A stretch of DNA of 64,000 bases, taken from Ciona savignyi (taxonomy: Eukaryota; Chordata; Ascidiacea; Phlebobranchia; Cionidae). Shown one piece after another: positions 39,868-51,248 of the stretch. Within the stretch, counting starts at the first letter, position 1; each line of letters starts with the position of its first letter. A model generated the notes under the pieces. That model saw only the letters and a program-made list of their open reading frames with translations, did no database searches and was not told the origin of the DNA. The stretch lies in NCBI GenBank assembly GCA_000149265.1, contig CH003163.1:994133-1058132 (forward strand), read 5' to 3'. The translations under genes were made by a program, and so were the position numbers.

Positions 39868-40000
39868 GGGATTTATGCCTAGACACTAAATCCAAAAGGT
39901 TGCAGATTCAAAAAATGTCGCTAACTATACTACACAGTATCCTTGAGCAAGGCACACACTGGTCATTGTACGAATCCAGTAGATTAATGTGTTTATTTTC
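39868..40000 (+). repeat. Degenerate SINE copy
   Basis: Weak but ordered similarity to the SINE family: a B-box-like GGTTGCAGATTC, then CCTTGAGCAAGGCAC, then CCAGTAGATTAATG in the same order as full copies. It is strongly diverged and lacks the 3' part. Confidence 0.45.
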
Positions 40001-40152
40001 ATTATGTACCACATATTGTTTTGTTTATTTTTCAAATTTATGCTGACAAATTTAACAAACAACGTTTGCACAGTTAAAGATACACAAATAAATTGGTTAA
40101 CTTTTTAATCATTGCAATAGTTCCCCGCGGTGGGAGTGAGATCATACGATGG

Positions 40153-40447
40153 CCCTATTGGAAAGTTCGTTTTTTGTGCGCCGGATTTTTGCGCCAACAT
40201 TTTTTAACCTAAATTTTGCGCCACGCCAGTAATACTAATTTGCGCCACCACAAACAAAGTTGCATAATTTTTTAATAAAAAATTGAACTATAAAGCTTAA
40301 AATGTCAAAAATACTGACATAAATAAAAGGAAGTGTAATCACGCCACGCCAGCATGATTTTTAGAGTTTTCTGCGCCAATACCCGAAAAAGTAGTCCGTG
40401 CGCCGCGCCAGATATATCCGGCGCATCATACGAACTTTCCAGTAGGG
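40153..40447. mobile_element. MITE of 295 bp with 8-bp target duplication
   Basis: Inverted ends CCCTAYTGGAAAGTTCGT (17 of 18 match), each followed inward by a GCGCCGG-containing segment, and flanked by the exact 8-bp direct repeat TACGATGG (40145-40152 and 40448-40455). The interior is rich in GCGCCA phrases and has no coding capacity. The 8-bp duplication suggests mobilisation by a hAT-type transposase. It lies 0.4 kb upstream of the first STAND gene's start codon. Confidence 0.85.
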
Positions 40448-40468
40448 TACGATGGTAGATTGGTAGGT

Positions 40469-40745
40469 AGCGTAAAATAAAAATTGTCTTTGGTGAATTT
40501 TAAACGTAAGTTTTGCAAAATAAAAATTGTCTTTGGTGAATTGTAATCGGAAGTATTGCAAAATAAAAATTGTCTTTGGTACATTTTAAACATAAGTATT
40601 GCAAAATAAAAATTGTCTTTCGTGCATTTTAAACATAAGTATTGCAAAATAAAAGTTGTCTTGTGTGCATTTTTAACGTAAGTATGGCAAAATAAAAATT
40701 GTCTTTCGTGCATTTTTAACGTAAATATTGCAAAATAAAAATGGT
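40469..40745. repeat. 43-bp minisatellite, about 6.5 copies
   Basis: The repeated unit has two halves: GCAAAATAAAAATTGTCTTT and then GGTGCATTTTAAACGTAAGTATT, with point differences between copies. It abuts the MITE at 40153-40447. The minus-strand open frame across it (KDNFYFAI-like repeats) is only the translation of the array. Confidence 0.9.
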
Positions 40746-41201
40746 GAATTTTTAACGAAATAATTGAAAAAATTGTAACAAGTTTCCTGTAACTTTGAAC
40801 TTAATTTACCTGTTGTCAGTGTTACCTATTTCCTTGCATCCAAAGTAATTGCTTTGCTTAAATCCGGGACCTCTTTGGCCTTATTTGCATTTATGTCATC
40901 AACGTTCTTAAGATCGTTCACAACCATTGATGCAGTTTTATTCGGTACTTCCTTTTTATACAGTAAACAGAAAAAATGGTTTTCAAGCTAAAAATTTTTA
41001 AAAATGAATCAGAAAATTATTTGAGGTCAGTATCATTATTATGGGTCCTCAACGGATTTTCGATTTTTTTTAATAAAAATTTTGGTTTTAAACATCTCAG
41101 GGGAGTTCGCCTAGATTTAGAGGAAGGCTTGTAACCACTTCGACTAGTCACGTCAGTCGTCAGGCGTCAGTGACGGCTTTAGTGTAATGTTGAAGCGAGA
41201 C

Positions 41202-41415
41202 GTCAGCAACCGAAGCGTCATGCTGGCGAACCCGTCAGCAACCAAGCGTCAGGCTGGCGAACCCGTCAGCAACCGAAGCGTCAGGCTGGCGAACCCGTCA
41301 GCAACCGAAGCGTCAGGCTGGCGAACCCGTCAGCAACCGAAGCGTCAGGCTGGCGAACCCGTCAGCAACCGAAGCGTCAGGCTAGCGAACCCGTCAGCAA
41401 CTGAAGTGTCAGGCT
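41202..41415. repeat. 32-bp subterminal tandem array of the outer transposon
   Basis: Six full copies and one partial copy of a unit reading GTCAGCAACCGAAGCG followed by TCAGGCTGGCGAACCC; the second copy lacks one base. The same unit, inverted, forms the right-hand array at 43377-43475 and 45890-45930. The frame reading ATEASGWRTRQQP-like repeats is an artefact of the array. Subterminal repeats of this kind are often transposase-binding sites; that role is inferred. Confidence 0.9.
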
Positions 41416-42291
41416 TAGCTGAGTAGGAAGCAACCAACACGTTAGCGAATGTCGGTAATTTACTAATTTGTATTTTGTACCGTGGATTGTTGTTGAAAGT
41501 AGGCTAGTGTAGAAGATGACAAGAGAGTACCAAGCTCAATAAAGTATTCTTAATTATCATTAAAATTATCTGTTTCATAATAATGTTAGATTATTCCCAA
41601 CAATACTGGGATAAGTGCCAAACCATCATTCTTATTTATTAGATTAAGTATTTAATACATATCATATCTTATAACACAAGGAGTGTGAATAGCGTGGCAA
41701 AGCAGCAGGGATGTAATCGCTTTTACTTTATCACCTGAACTGCTGCCCAGTCTAATTTCAGTTAACCCAACTAGTGTACTTATATATATACACTTGCAAT
41801 ATGTAGAATTGAATTATTTATTATATTACCTAGTGCTTTGTTGTAGGTATGATGTTCTATCTATACTTTTACATATCAATTTAAAACAAGGTATATTTAG
41901 GTCCAGCATATCAAACAAATTTGATTTTGTGGCAAGAGTGACATGGTGATGCTGGTGCCACAAATGACAGCAGATCCATGTATGCTGTAAGGAATGATTT
42001 CTTTAAGGTTTGTGGAAACACACATATATATATGTGTGTGTGATTTCCGCTAAAAGCAAGCAAAGTCATGAACAGACCCCTCACCCATAAGCAACACAGT
42101 TTTTTTTCTGTACGATTTATTGTGGCGAAATTTGCATTGTACACACTTCCATTTAATAAACAGAATTTTATTAGAATACTTGACATGTACGTTACCTATT
42201 TGGCAAAAGGGTGAGTAACCAGGTATTGGGCAGAATTAAAAATGAAGTTCAACATTTAAATAAAAGTTAGGCACTGGTGCACAGCATGACA

Positions 42292-43133
42292 TTACTTTAA
42301 TGCACAAACTGCATCAATAAATTTTTCATTTTCTTCAGAAATAGTCTTCATCATCTTTTCATTTTCTTGTGCAATCAGTGCTCTATCCTTTCTCTGACAG
42401 AAGTTTGCACATTTTCTCCCCCTCTTCTTTAGCTGGAAACCAAAAAATATATGTAATTAAAGCAAGAGCATTTTTCTATGTTGTGTACCTTCTGGCTATG
42501 TCTCCTTTTTGTTCGACCCTATTGACCTAGATATAAACTCTCACTGCCCAAACAAATCATTACCTGACACTCCAGCCAACTACTGAGGCTAATTTTCTGT
42601 TCCCTTATTGTTCCCTTACCGGTGGTAATGGGGGTTCACTGCTAAAAAATTGTTCAGAATCCATGGAGATATTATATTCAACACCTCCACTCACACATGC
42701 CTAGAAAATTAAATTTGTGCAAACTGTTAATCTTTTACAGTACTATTAAAGAAGTAACAATATTTAATGGTAAGAAATGCAGCACTTTTTCAATATTCTA
42801 AAAAACATGGCACAACTTCCAGCACTTTTTACAGTCTCGGAAAAAGAACCTGAAAATGTGTCGCATCGGGGTAGTCATACAATACCCTTACCAAATAGCT
42901 GTAAGCCATAAGTCCATGTTGCTGTATTTTAAATTGCTGGACTAAAACAGTACCCTGGTACCATAGTTTATAAAACTACCTACCACGCTTCTTGATGCAA
43001 ATATCCGGTTCATTGCATCAAAAAATGGCCAAGCTAGAGCTTTTTGGGATGCTGCACCAGATTTGTTTAATCCGCCACAGAATTCATGATACGTTTCCTT
43101 GAGTTTCTTCCATTTGTTTTTGATTTGCGAACA
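42292..43133 (-). pseudogene. Myb/SANT-like DNA-binding protein, N-terminal part lost
   Basis: Three exons in phase 0: 42984-43133, 42620-42700, 42292-42432. The first encodes the C-terminal half of a Myb/SANT-like domain (CSQIKNKWKKLKETYHEFCG and WPFFDAMNRIF, matching the usual qC+NKWknLk...WpfFd pattern). The last encodes a basic KKRGRK stretch and a charged helix ending in a stop at 42292. Immediately before CSQIK there is no acceptor and an in-frame stop follows upstream, so the first helix of the domain is missing; DNA with ATTCGAAT motifs at about 43200-43330 may have disrupted it. Such proteins commonly accompany PIF/Harbinger-type transposons. It belongs to the outer transposon. Confidence 0.6.
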
Positions 43134-43475
43134 AGAAGTTTAAAGTTCATGATGTACATTCTTAGTGTTGTCTTTTCGGTATTCTATGGAACCGCTCACT
43201 TACACACACAAAAATACAATTATTTTGGATTCGAATCTCTCAGGATCGTGAATTTAACTACAACAAACTAATGAGGTAAACATTAATAAACACTATTCAA
43301 GAATAGGATTCGAAAATATTGTTGTAGAAATGATACAGAATAGTCTAACTTTTTAACTTCTCACTCTTAACTAGCACTGACGCTTCGGTTGCTGACGGGT
43401 TCGCCAGCCTGACGTTTCGGTTGCTGACGAGTTCGCCAGCCTGACGCTTGGTTGCTGACGAGTTCGCCAGCCTGA

Positions 43476-45889
43476 AGGGCTCCACACACATATAGCGTTT
43501 CGCGTCAAAACCTCGCGTCTGCCGTAAAACTCCTTGCGTTGGGTCATACACACACTCGCGCCAGACAAACGCAAGTCGAGAGAAGTGGCTCAATAGCGTC
43601 AAACGTCAGAGTTAAAAATATTTTAACTTTTGCGCAAGACGCAATAGGCAGAAAAATGAAAGAGACACTGTTTTAACTTGATTATTTCAATAAAAATCAA
43701 GGTAGACCAGAGAATAAGTAAATAATGATTATTTAAGTACAGCATTATAACATTTATTTGTTTAGTTGGTTTTAAATATCATTTAAACTAAGTTTTAGCA
43801 CAATTTTGGTATGACATAGATCCAAAAATGTCCAAAACAGATTTTAATGAGTTACTTAATTTGGTACAAGCAAGTTCACATCTGTATGATTTAAAGAATC
43901 AGTATTATAAGAAAAGGATGAGAAAAGAAAATACCTGGACTAACATAAATGGACGAATAGGAGAACCAGGTAGGGTATACCGGTAGTTTATTGTTTAATG
44001 TGGTTTTATGTTATGTGTGAATTAAAACACAATGTTTGTTGAATTTGGTGTTGAACATTTATTAGCAGAGGCATGTATGAAACGATGGAGAAGTTTAAGG
44101 GATAGATTTTTAAGAGAGAAAAAAAACATAAAGTATGAAAGTGAGCGAATTCGTTGTGGCAACATGTTTAACATGGGAACATGATAAAAATATGCAATTT
44201 TTGCAAGATCACCTCCATCACTGATTGTAAGTACCGGTATCTGTTTGTATTGTTTATAAAATGTAGCATGTTTCCAATGGACAAGGCAGTTAGCGCACAT
44301 TGCTTTAACCAAGTACGGGTACCAGTAGTTAAATAGGTTTAACAAGTATACTGGTGAAGTGGTAACTAACAGGCACACAACACAGGGATAGTTCTGGTTA
44401 ACTGACTGTCGGCCCATTTATTGTAATATTTCCACCCTAAAGTAGATATGGATATGCTTTTTATTCTACACCTGCATACATTGATGTATTGTTTGTTGCC
44501 GAAACATTAAGACTGTCGGTTGTTTGCAGGACTGTTTTTAACATTCAATAGCAAGAGCAACCAACAACATCCAGGGAAACAGACTCACCGATTGAAAGTT
44601 TTTAAATCGCTGGGTCAAGTGGCGGTAAGAGTTTTTTTTATACTCTAGGCCGTAGCACATTTGCAACTTATAATTCCACTTTTCTTTTTACAGAGTTTAT
44701 TTTATTGAAGCACATCAACCTAGTTTTAACTGATGCTACTACATACACCGAACTAAACACCCCAACAGAACTATCCATGACGTCAACAATAGATTGCCCT
44801 TCGCCTGCTGAATCGCTTTTGTCTGCACCACAGAACAAAAAAAGAAAGCTGAATTTCTAAGTTAAATTTGCAGGTTTTCATTTTGTACATAACTTTATAA
44901 TCATGTACCGCAACGGTTAACCGATTTGTTGTCAGTCAACCAATAAAATAATTCAAAAACTAATTTGTGTGTAAACAACTTTTTTACCATTGTACATCAT
45001 TTTATATGCTCTTACAATGTCCAATTAAAAATATTTAGATTTATGTGGGCCACTACCGGTTCATTTTTTTTATTAATGGTTTTCAGATTTTAGATATCCA
45101 CAGCTCTAATAACCACTTACTTTATTACTAGAAAGACCTCATTTTTATTCTGAAAAGAAATTCTGAATATATGAAAAGTGCAGCTCAGACAAACATTGTG
45201 CAGGATGATATGTACGATAGTTTCGGAAAATTTACTGCTGCTAAACTACGTAGTCTAAATGGGACAACAGCTGATGAAGCTATGGCTGCAATTATGCAGA
45301 TATAGTTAACTCTAAAAAACTTTCACATTAAACATACCAATTACTGTAATTGAAAATTTGTTATTTGGTACCAATGAACTGGAAAGCACTAGTTGTATAT
45401 GGTATTTTTATTTATGTGTTACTTTTCAGTGTTATTATATATCTTCAGTCATGAATATACACTGCCTTTCCAAGCTAACTGTAATAGTTAATTTTTCATT
45501 TCATAGCACTGTATTGCTCTTTCTTCGTTTGATATTTTGCAATAAAAATAAATGTCAAGTAAGTTGTTTGTTATATGAAAATGGTGTAAAAAATATAAAA
45601 AGAACATTAGTAAAAAGAAAGAGTGGTTATATGTCTAGAAACATGTGACAATAAAGTAAAAAAATTGGACATTTTATTTTGCTTAATTCGTTTTCTACTC
45701 GTGAATACAATCTTTCTAATGGCCAATAAACAAAACCACGTGGGAATGTTTTGACGCAATACGTCATCATGAACGCGAGTGTGTGTGCATGGTCTCGCGT
45801 CTCTCTTAAACGCAACGCTTGACGAGAAGGATGACGAGACGCAAGAAACGCGAAGGATTGCGGAAAACGCTATATGTGTGTGGAGCGCT
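43476..45889. mobile_element. Nested DNA transposon (PIF/Harbinger-like), 2414 bp, carrying a MADF-BESS gene
   Basis: Inverted ends AGGGCTCCACACACATATAG / AGCGCTCCACACACATATAG, extending a few bases further (CGTTT), with direct 3-bp duplications TGA at 43473-43475 and 45890-45892. The insertion site is inside a 32-bp repeat of the outer element, and the array resumes in register after removal, which confirms the borders. The only gene seen inside is a MADF-BESS protein on the plus strand; there is no DDE nuclease. The 3-bp duplication and MADF cargo point to PIF/Harbinger, though TGA is not the usual TWA target. Confidence 0.8.
43828..45305 (+). CDS. MADF-BESS DNA-binding protein carried by the nested transposon
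   Basis: Predicted nuclear DNA-binding accessory protein, about 161 aa. Exons 43828-43969, 44066-44140, 44530-44624 and 45132-45305 join with consistent phase (1, 1, 0). Exons 1-2 encode a MADF domain: FNELLNLVQASSHLYDLKNQ early and ACMKRWRSLRDRFLREKK later, the typical C..RW..LRD..+R signature. The final exon holds a BESS-like motif (DDMYDSFGKFTAAKLRSLNG). An alternative terminal exon from about 44696 ends with a basic KKRKLNF and a stop at 44862, so two C-termini are possible. In PIF/Harbinger elements a Myb- or MADF-type protein assists the transposase; here it stands alone. The frame is intact, suggesting recent activity or retention. Confidence 0.72.
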
Positions 45890-46469
45890 TGACGCTTCGG
45901 TTGCTGACGGGTTCGCCAGCCTGACGCTTCGGTTGCTGACGCCTCGCTTCAACATTACACTAAAGGCGTCACCGACGCCTGACGACCGACGTGACTAGTC
46001 GAAGTGGCTCGCACCGTTGTTGTAGATTTATCACCAAAAATTGTGGTTTCTGCATATCTAGACCACGTGATATAGCAAATTTTATTGCGATTCTATTACA
46101 CATTTATCTTTCCGGTACCAGGTTCAGAGGGATTTCCATCTTATTTTTGCAGTTATTCACTAATGGGAACATAAATTAAAATTAAAAATAAGGCAATCTA
46201 GCCTAAGCACATAAAACCTACTGTATTATTTAAGTGTGACTTACCAGTCTAATCCATTTCAGCGATATTGATCCAAATATTAGGTTTCAGTTTATCATTT
46301 TTATATCCAGAATTTCTGTAACGAACAAAACCGAGTAGCTTTGTATCAATTTAATTAAAATTTCGCGAAAAATCTAACTTCTCCGTGCTGGTATATTCCG
46401 AAATGTCCCAAGTTTTATTCTGGATTCATTTTTGCACGCGCGAAATTTTCTGAGATTTCCCGCCAAACC

Positions 46470-46612
46470 TCGGCGATGAAAGCGATGCGAGCGATGGATT
46501 AGAACAAGTTTCTACTCGGGCGATAGCGGGCGATAGGCCGGCGATACAGGACGTGACGTCAAAATAATCGCTCTCATCGCTTGCCATCGCCGTAAGTGTG
46601 CATCGGCCTTTA
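46470..46612. repeat. GCGAT-motif-rich tract, possible MITE
   Basis: Dense GCGAT and ATCGC motifs in both orientations (GCGATGAAAGCGATGCGAGC on one side, CGCTTGCCATCGCCG on the other) around a central GACGTC. This looks like a palindromic or MITE-type element, but I could not define its ends or a target duplication. Confidence 0.4.
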
Positions 46613-46707
46613 ATCCTTCTGATAGATGTCAGGGCGCCATGCCATGGCTTTCAAACGTTTGACGAAAAAAAGAAAACAAAAAACGGACCACAATTAGACC
46701 ACAATTT

Positions 46708-46888
46708 GTCCGCCCGGTTGGTCTAGCGGTTAAGTGCGGCGCTTTTCAATCGAAAGGTTGCAGGTGCGAAACTGGTCGCTAGCTAATCGGTTGTGTCCTT
46801 GGGCAAGGCACTTTACGGACATTGCCTGAACCCAGCGGATTAATGGGTTCTACCAAATTAAAGGAACGTCTGTATCATATGCAACACA
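46708..46888 (+). repeat. tRNA-derived SINE, 5' part with clear A and B boxes
   Basis: The head GGTTGGTCTAGCGGTTAAG resembles a tRNA A box and GGTTGCAGGTGCGAA a B box. The family body follows (GGTTGTGTCCTTGGGCAAGG, then CCTGAACCCAGCGGATTAAT). The 3' half is truncated after AAAGGAACG. It is the least degenerate 5' end in the window and supports the tRNA origin of the family. Confidence 0.8.
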
Positions 46889-49116
46889 CACCAAATGGGA
46901 CCCATAATAAAAAAATTAACTTACTATAATACAGTTTTGAATACCCCATACCCACCATAAACCGTTTTCCGGGAAACCCCCCATCATTAAGCCGCACTCA
47001 AAACTCACCATAATAACAGGAATAAAATGAAATAATAAGTTAAACACGATAAAAGTGTCAGTTAATATGTATCAGATATGCAGTGAGTGACAAATTGTAA
47101 ATAAACCACGCCAGAGAAATTTTAACCAAGCCCAAGAATAATTGCACATCCACTATTTCCTTGCATTTTAGGCATTTTATTGTTGTAAAATTATTAAATA
47201 ACAATGAAAAATACATTAAATAAAATATCCCCCAAAAGCCCACAATAATATAAACGAAACAGTTTAATTTTCTTTGTTTCCATTGTCATTTCTAATCTAG
47301 CAAGGTGAATACTTTTTAGGGAAAACATGGATATATAAAATTTGATTTGATAAATCTGGAACCCATCAGTTTCTGCTGGCAGAAACAAACGCTATATACT
47401 TTATTTAAGATATACCAACGGTGATGAGATGGCAAGGGAACGATCGTTTGTGCATGTAGAAAATACCGTTCACACAACAGGGTTTTTAACAGTAGTGGTG
47501 AATATAGGATATGGCAGGATAGGATATTCATGTTAATGTTGTTATGTGAGTTAATTATTATTTTATCAGTACCGAAAAAATGTTCTGCAATGCGGATCTG
47601 AATAAATAATTTGTGAGGATTTCCCGGAATATGTTAAAGATGAGCAAAGGGTGTACATAGCTTTTTCGTTCGTATTCCCATTCTCTATCTAAATATTACA
47701 ATAAATGCAATTTCCGTTTTTATTGTAAAATCTAAGGTCGTTGCAAATTAGCATGTCAGTTAGGATAACTAAAACTTTTCTGTATTACGAGGTTTAAAAC
47801 ACTACTGAAACGTAAAATAAAAAAATGAAATAATATTCTTTTCATAATATCAATTTGTTATGCAACGTAACTAAATCAAATTTATATTTCTGTGTCTGCC
47901 TGTTACGTCACAATGCTTTCTACAGAATGCGAGATTGCTAAAGCTATTGACTTTGAAGTTATTTTGAATGACTTTGCCAATAAAAAGGCAAGAAAAGTCT
48001 CTTTCTGAAAAACTAAAGGTTAATTGCCTAATTTTCCTTTTTTTGCTATTAAAAGTAAAACAATATATCGTAAATAAGCATCCACATTACCTTTAATTTG
48101 TTTTATAGCAAGTATTAAATGTCTATTTTTGTAGTTTGTATGTATTTTATGATATATAAACACCCATAAATTTTGCTATGAAGGGTAGGGGCCCCGCCAT
48201 CACATTTGTAATTGGGCCTCGCGATTCCTAGCACCGGGCCTGTCTATCCCAAACATGACATGCCTCTCGTGACGCAGATAAATAAATTAAAAACGAAGTA
48301 AATTTAAAATGTGTTACCTTCGGATCAAAGGAAACCCATAAATATATATTCCGTTTTAAATATTTATACCCTGAAACCATTTGCAAACGAGAATCATATA
48401 CACTATGACCTTACAGGTTTGTTATACAGCAGTACTTACTGAAAAGACAAAGTTAGCTTTCAGATTCTATCACTTGGAATTGGAATTTGATTAAGTTAAG
48501 TACTATTTCGTGTTCACCACTTTGTGCCAGAATAAGTTAGGTGATATTTAAAAAGTTATCCTGAGCTAACCGAACATACCTTTTAGGTATAAATTTATCT
48601 ACCCACCCGGATGTCGTCAGAGATTATCGTGTATTTGCGTGACATCCTTCGATGAAATATGTCAAACTACGTGACTATATAGTTACTTACGTGTACCTAT
48701 TTCTAAATTGTAAGACACGTCTAGATCCGTGTTGATTGTTTATCATTTATAAGTGAGTAATTGCGTTTTAGACACGAACACCGGAATAGTTATCGGGTTT
48801 TCCGAAAGAAAAGTTTTGTTTCCATTTTCGACTGATCACTACTGTGATTGTAACTATAATCGGGATATATGCTGTAACCGCTACAGCGGTAATTGTAGTT
48901 GGGAATAAGGTAACAGAGAAAGTAGACACCCTTCTGTCTCTGGTGTTACCGTATTTTTATTTCGGAAAGCTTGCGCAATTTAAGGTGTGGTGCACGGAAT
49001 GATTATTTAAATTTAAAAGAAATAAAATACTGAGAGTAGTAATTAAACGAAGGAAGGAATGTTAACATTTGTTTATAATAGATACAATAAGGAAACGTAG
49101 TGATAAATTAAAATTA

Positions 49117-51248
49117 ATGATGCAAACTAATGGAATAACCAAAACAACACTTAATACAAAACAGGCGTATACTTGTACAACCGAAATGTTAAAGCGGGTT
49201 GCTGATAAATTTGGTTGGGAAGTAACAACGGAAGACCGCGAAGGTTTGATTGTGTAAAACGATGTTCTAAGAACACCCCACATTATTTAAAGAGAATCAT
49301 GATATTTTAATGGTTTTAGAACGACCTGGAGAACAGTTAATATACTGGGGAGATGTGCAGAAGATCAGTCATGTGAATAAACAGTTCTTTGTCAAGTCCG
49401 GATCGTACATCATCAACTACTTTCCCGGATTTGTCGCCGTTGAAAAAAAGGTGTTTTTAACCCTTGATGTGATTTTGACATGTCTTGCATAAAATGAACC
49501 ATCTTTTTAGATTGACCATGCTATTGCACTTCGAACAATGACCTTACTTTTTCCGAAGCACTTTGATTTCTTTCTGAAGACTTGGATATATCCGCAAGAG
49601 TTCAAATCACTGTCGTCGGAAACAATACTGCGCGGTTGGATACATCTTTATAACAGCGTTTTACAAATTAATTACATATATATTTAAAACAGAGCCAGAA
49701 ATTGACGGAGGTTTCCCTCGATTTATATTTAAACCAGACGAAGAAAGTCGAGCAAATGGAATCGAACTATTTGAAGATACCGTTGCAATATCTAATAAAG
49801 TGGGAACGAAAGCTGGTGTAATACAGGTAGCTAATCAATCTAGTTTTTAAATTATTTTTTTTAAAGTTACTGTAGTACAATTAGTAAGATGTTTCAGACT
49901 TACCTAAACAACCCTCTACTTTGGGACGGCTACAAATTTGACATACGTTCCCACTTCGTTGTTACTAGTTTGCAGCCTTTACAGATCTACTATTGCCCGG
50001 TAAGATTATGCGATTTACTTATAGTCACCGATTCATGGTCAACCAGTATTTTCTTTATACAGAAAACACTGATTCGTATGTGCACAGAGAAATTCTACTC
50101 CACAAGCAAGCGAAAGAAAATGCAACACATTACGAATCTAAGTTTTAATGTTATGAACACCGAAGATGAAACATCCTGCACACGCGACGAGTTAGCTTTG
50201 CAAGAGGTTAAAAAAAGTGTTCTAAAAAATTATCAACAATTTATATGCTGCAAGTTGATTTTGTTTTTTTTGTTAAACTTAAAACAATCAAGGGCAAACA
50301 ATCATTAAAAAAGGGTAAAACAATAAAAAAAAACACTCATCGCAATTTTGTGAACAGATGTTGCATCAGAAAGGTTACAAGTGGGCGGATATTGAACGTA
50401 AATTAGTATGTTGCTGCATCAAAGCGATCATTGCTGTTGTTCCGGACTTGATCGTCTGGCAGAATGCGATGGATATTAAAGATAGGGCGGGGTAAATATA
50501 CACTCATTATTAAAAATTACAGATCTTGGCCTACTTAACATATAACATCATAACATTTTGTTTCTAGGTCTTTTCAAGTTATTGGAACTGATACAATCAT
50601 AACAAACGACATGGATATAAAGTTTATAGAAATGAACGATCCAATGCTAGGAACATACTTGGAAAGAGAAAAATCTGGAAAAATGGTCAAACTTCATCTG
50701 CCTGTTTATGAAAGAGTAGGTCATTCTTTTTTGTCTGTCTTTTCTATTTAACCATGTCGATCTTTATGAAGTCATCGGTTCCTCTGATTCAAGACACTCT
50801 TAAACTGGTGACACACATGGATGGTTTTGATGAGGGCTGCCTCAGGAGAGTGTTCCCGCCACAGGAAGGACAAACATATTACACTAAAGACGAATACACA
50901 CGTTTGGTGGACGATGATATCTTCGTTGTACGTAAAGCTGCTGAATTATTCAACAAGTTCAACAAGAAAAAAAGTTTGACTATTGACACCAGCTCTTTTC
51001 TATCAATGATGTTAGCGACCAGTATTTTTGACGACAATGACTCATTTGATGCATCTATCCTATATAAAGAAAAACAGAAAGACTGGAAGACTTACACCCA
51101 TTACTCCACTAATCTTGCTCGGTGCAATTACGAGGAAGAGCTTTCCTTTCAAGGATTCGTGGATCTTTTGTTGGAGCTGTGCGGACACTTAAACGGAACA
51201 GACCAGTTGGCCGATAAATTTAGACGATTTATTGATTCTTTTCAGTAA
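49117..51248 (+). CDS. Tubulin tyrosine ligase-like (TTLL) protein, divergent
   Basis: Predicted ATP-grasp enzyme adding amino acids to tubulin tails or related proteins; about 506 aa. Exons: 49117-49243, 49320-49450, 49511-49634, 49693-49826, 49898-49999, 50063-50206, 50358-50491, 50568-50715, 50772-51248, all in phase. TTLL landmarks in order: EMLKRVADKFGW, IYWGDVQKI, FPKHFDFFLKTWIYPQEF, PRFIFKPDEESRANGI (canonical KPD...GkGI), LNNPLLWDGYKFDIRSHFVV (canonical PLLI.G.KFDLR), RMCTEKF, HITNLSFN (canonical HLTNYSxN) and FKFIEMND-type Glu/Asn (KFIEMN; canonical LEVN). Metal and ATP residues are mostly kept but the glycine loop is altered to SRANGI. The 5' end is uncertain: the first ATG of the open segment is used, and an acceptor at 49082 would allow an upstream exon. 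It lies on the opposite strand between the two STAND paralogues. Confidence 0.87.

Larger units (their letters stand above)
41135..46007. mobile_element. Outer DNA transposon with long inverted repeats and 32-bp arrays, interrupted by a nested element
   Basis: The ends match in inverted orientation over about 85 bp with a few mismatches, beginning CCACTTCGACTAGTCACGTC and including TTTAGTGTAATGTTGAAGCG on both sides. Inside each end is an array of the same 32-bp unit: six full copies at 41202-41392, and copies in the opposite orientation at about 43377-43475 continuing at 45890-45930. Removing the nested element (43476-45889 plus one TGA) restores the right array in register and gives an element of about 2.46 kb. 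It carries a broken Myb/SANT-like gene on the minus strand and no visible transposase. No target duplication was found at the outer ends, so the exact borders and the superfamily are uncertain. Confidence 0.75.
46008..49116. other. Spacer between the nested transposons and the TTLL gene
   Basis: Apart from the GCGAT-rich tract and the SINE listed separately, no gene is supported. A 31-codon frame starting with ATG at 47913 looks protein-like and could be a 5' exon of the downstream TTLL gene, but it ends at a possible GC donor whose phase does not suit the next exon as modelled. Confidence 0.45.

Noticed and set aside
40426..40713. 95-aa minus-strand frame with repeated KDNFYFAI-like phrases
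   Set aside because: It is the translation of the 43-bp minisatellite, not a gene.
41187..41426. 79-aa frame with repeated GWRTRQQ-like phrases
   Set aside because: It is the translation of the 32-bp transposon array.
47913..48008. Possible first exon of the TTLL gene
   Set aside because: The only usable donor would be a GC site, and its phase does not fit the next modelled exon; kept as a note only.
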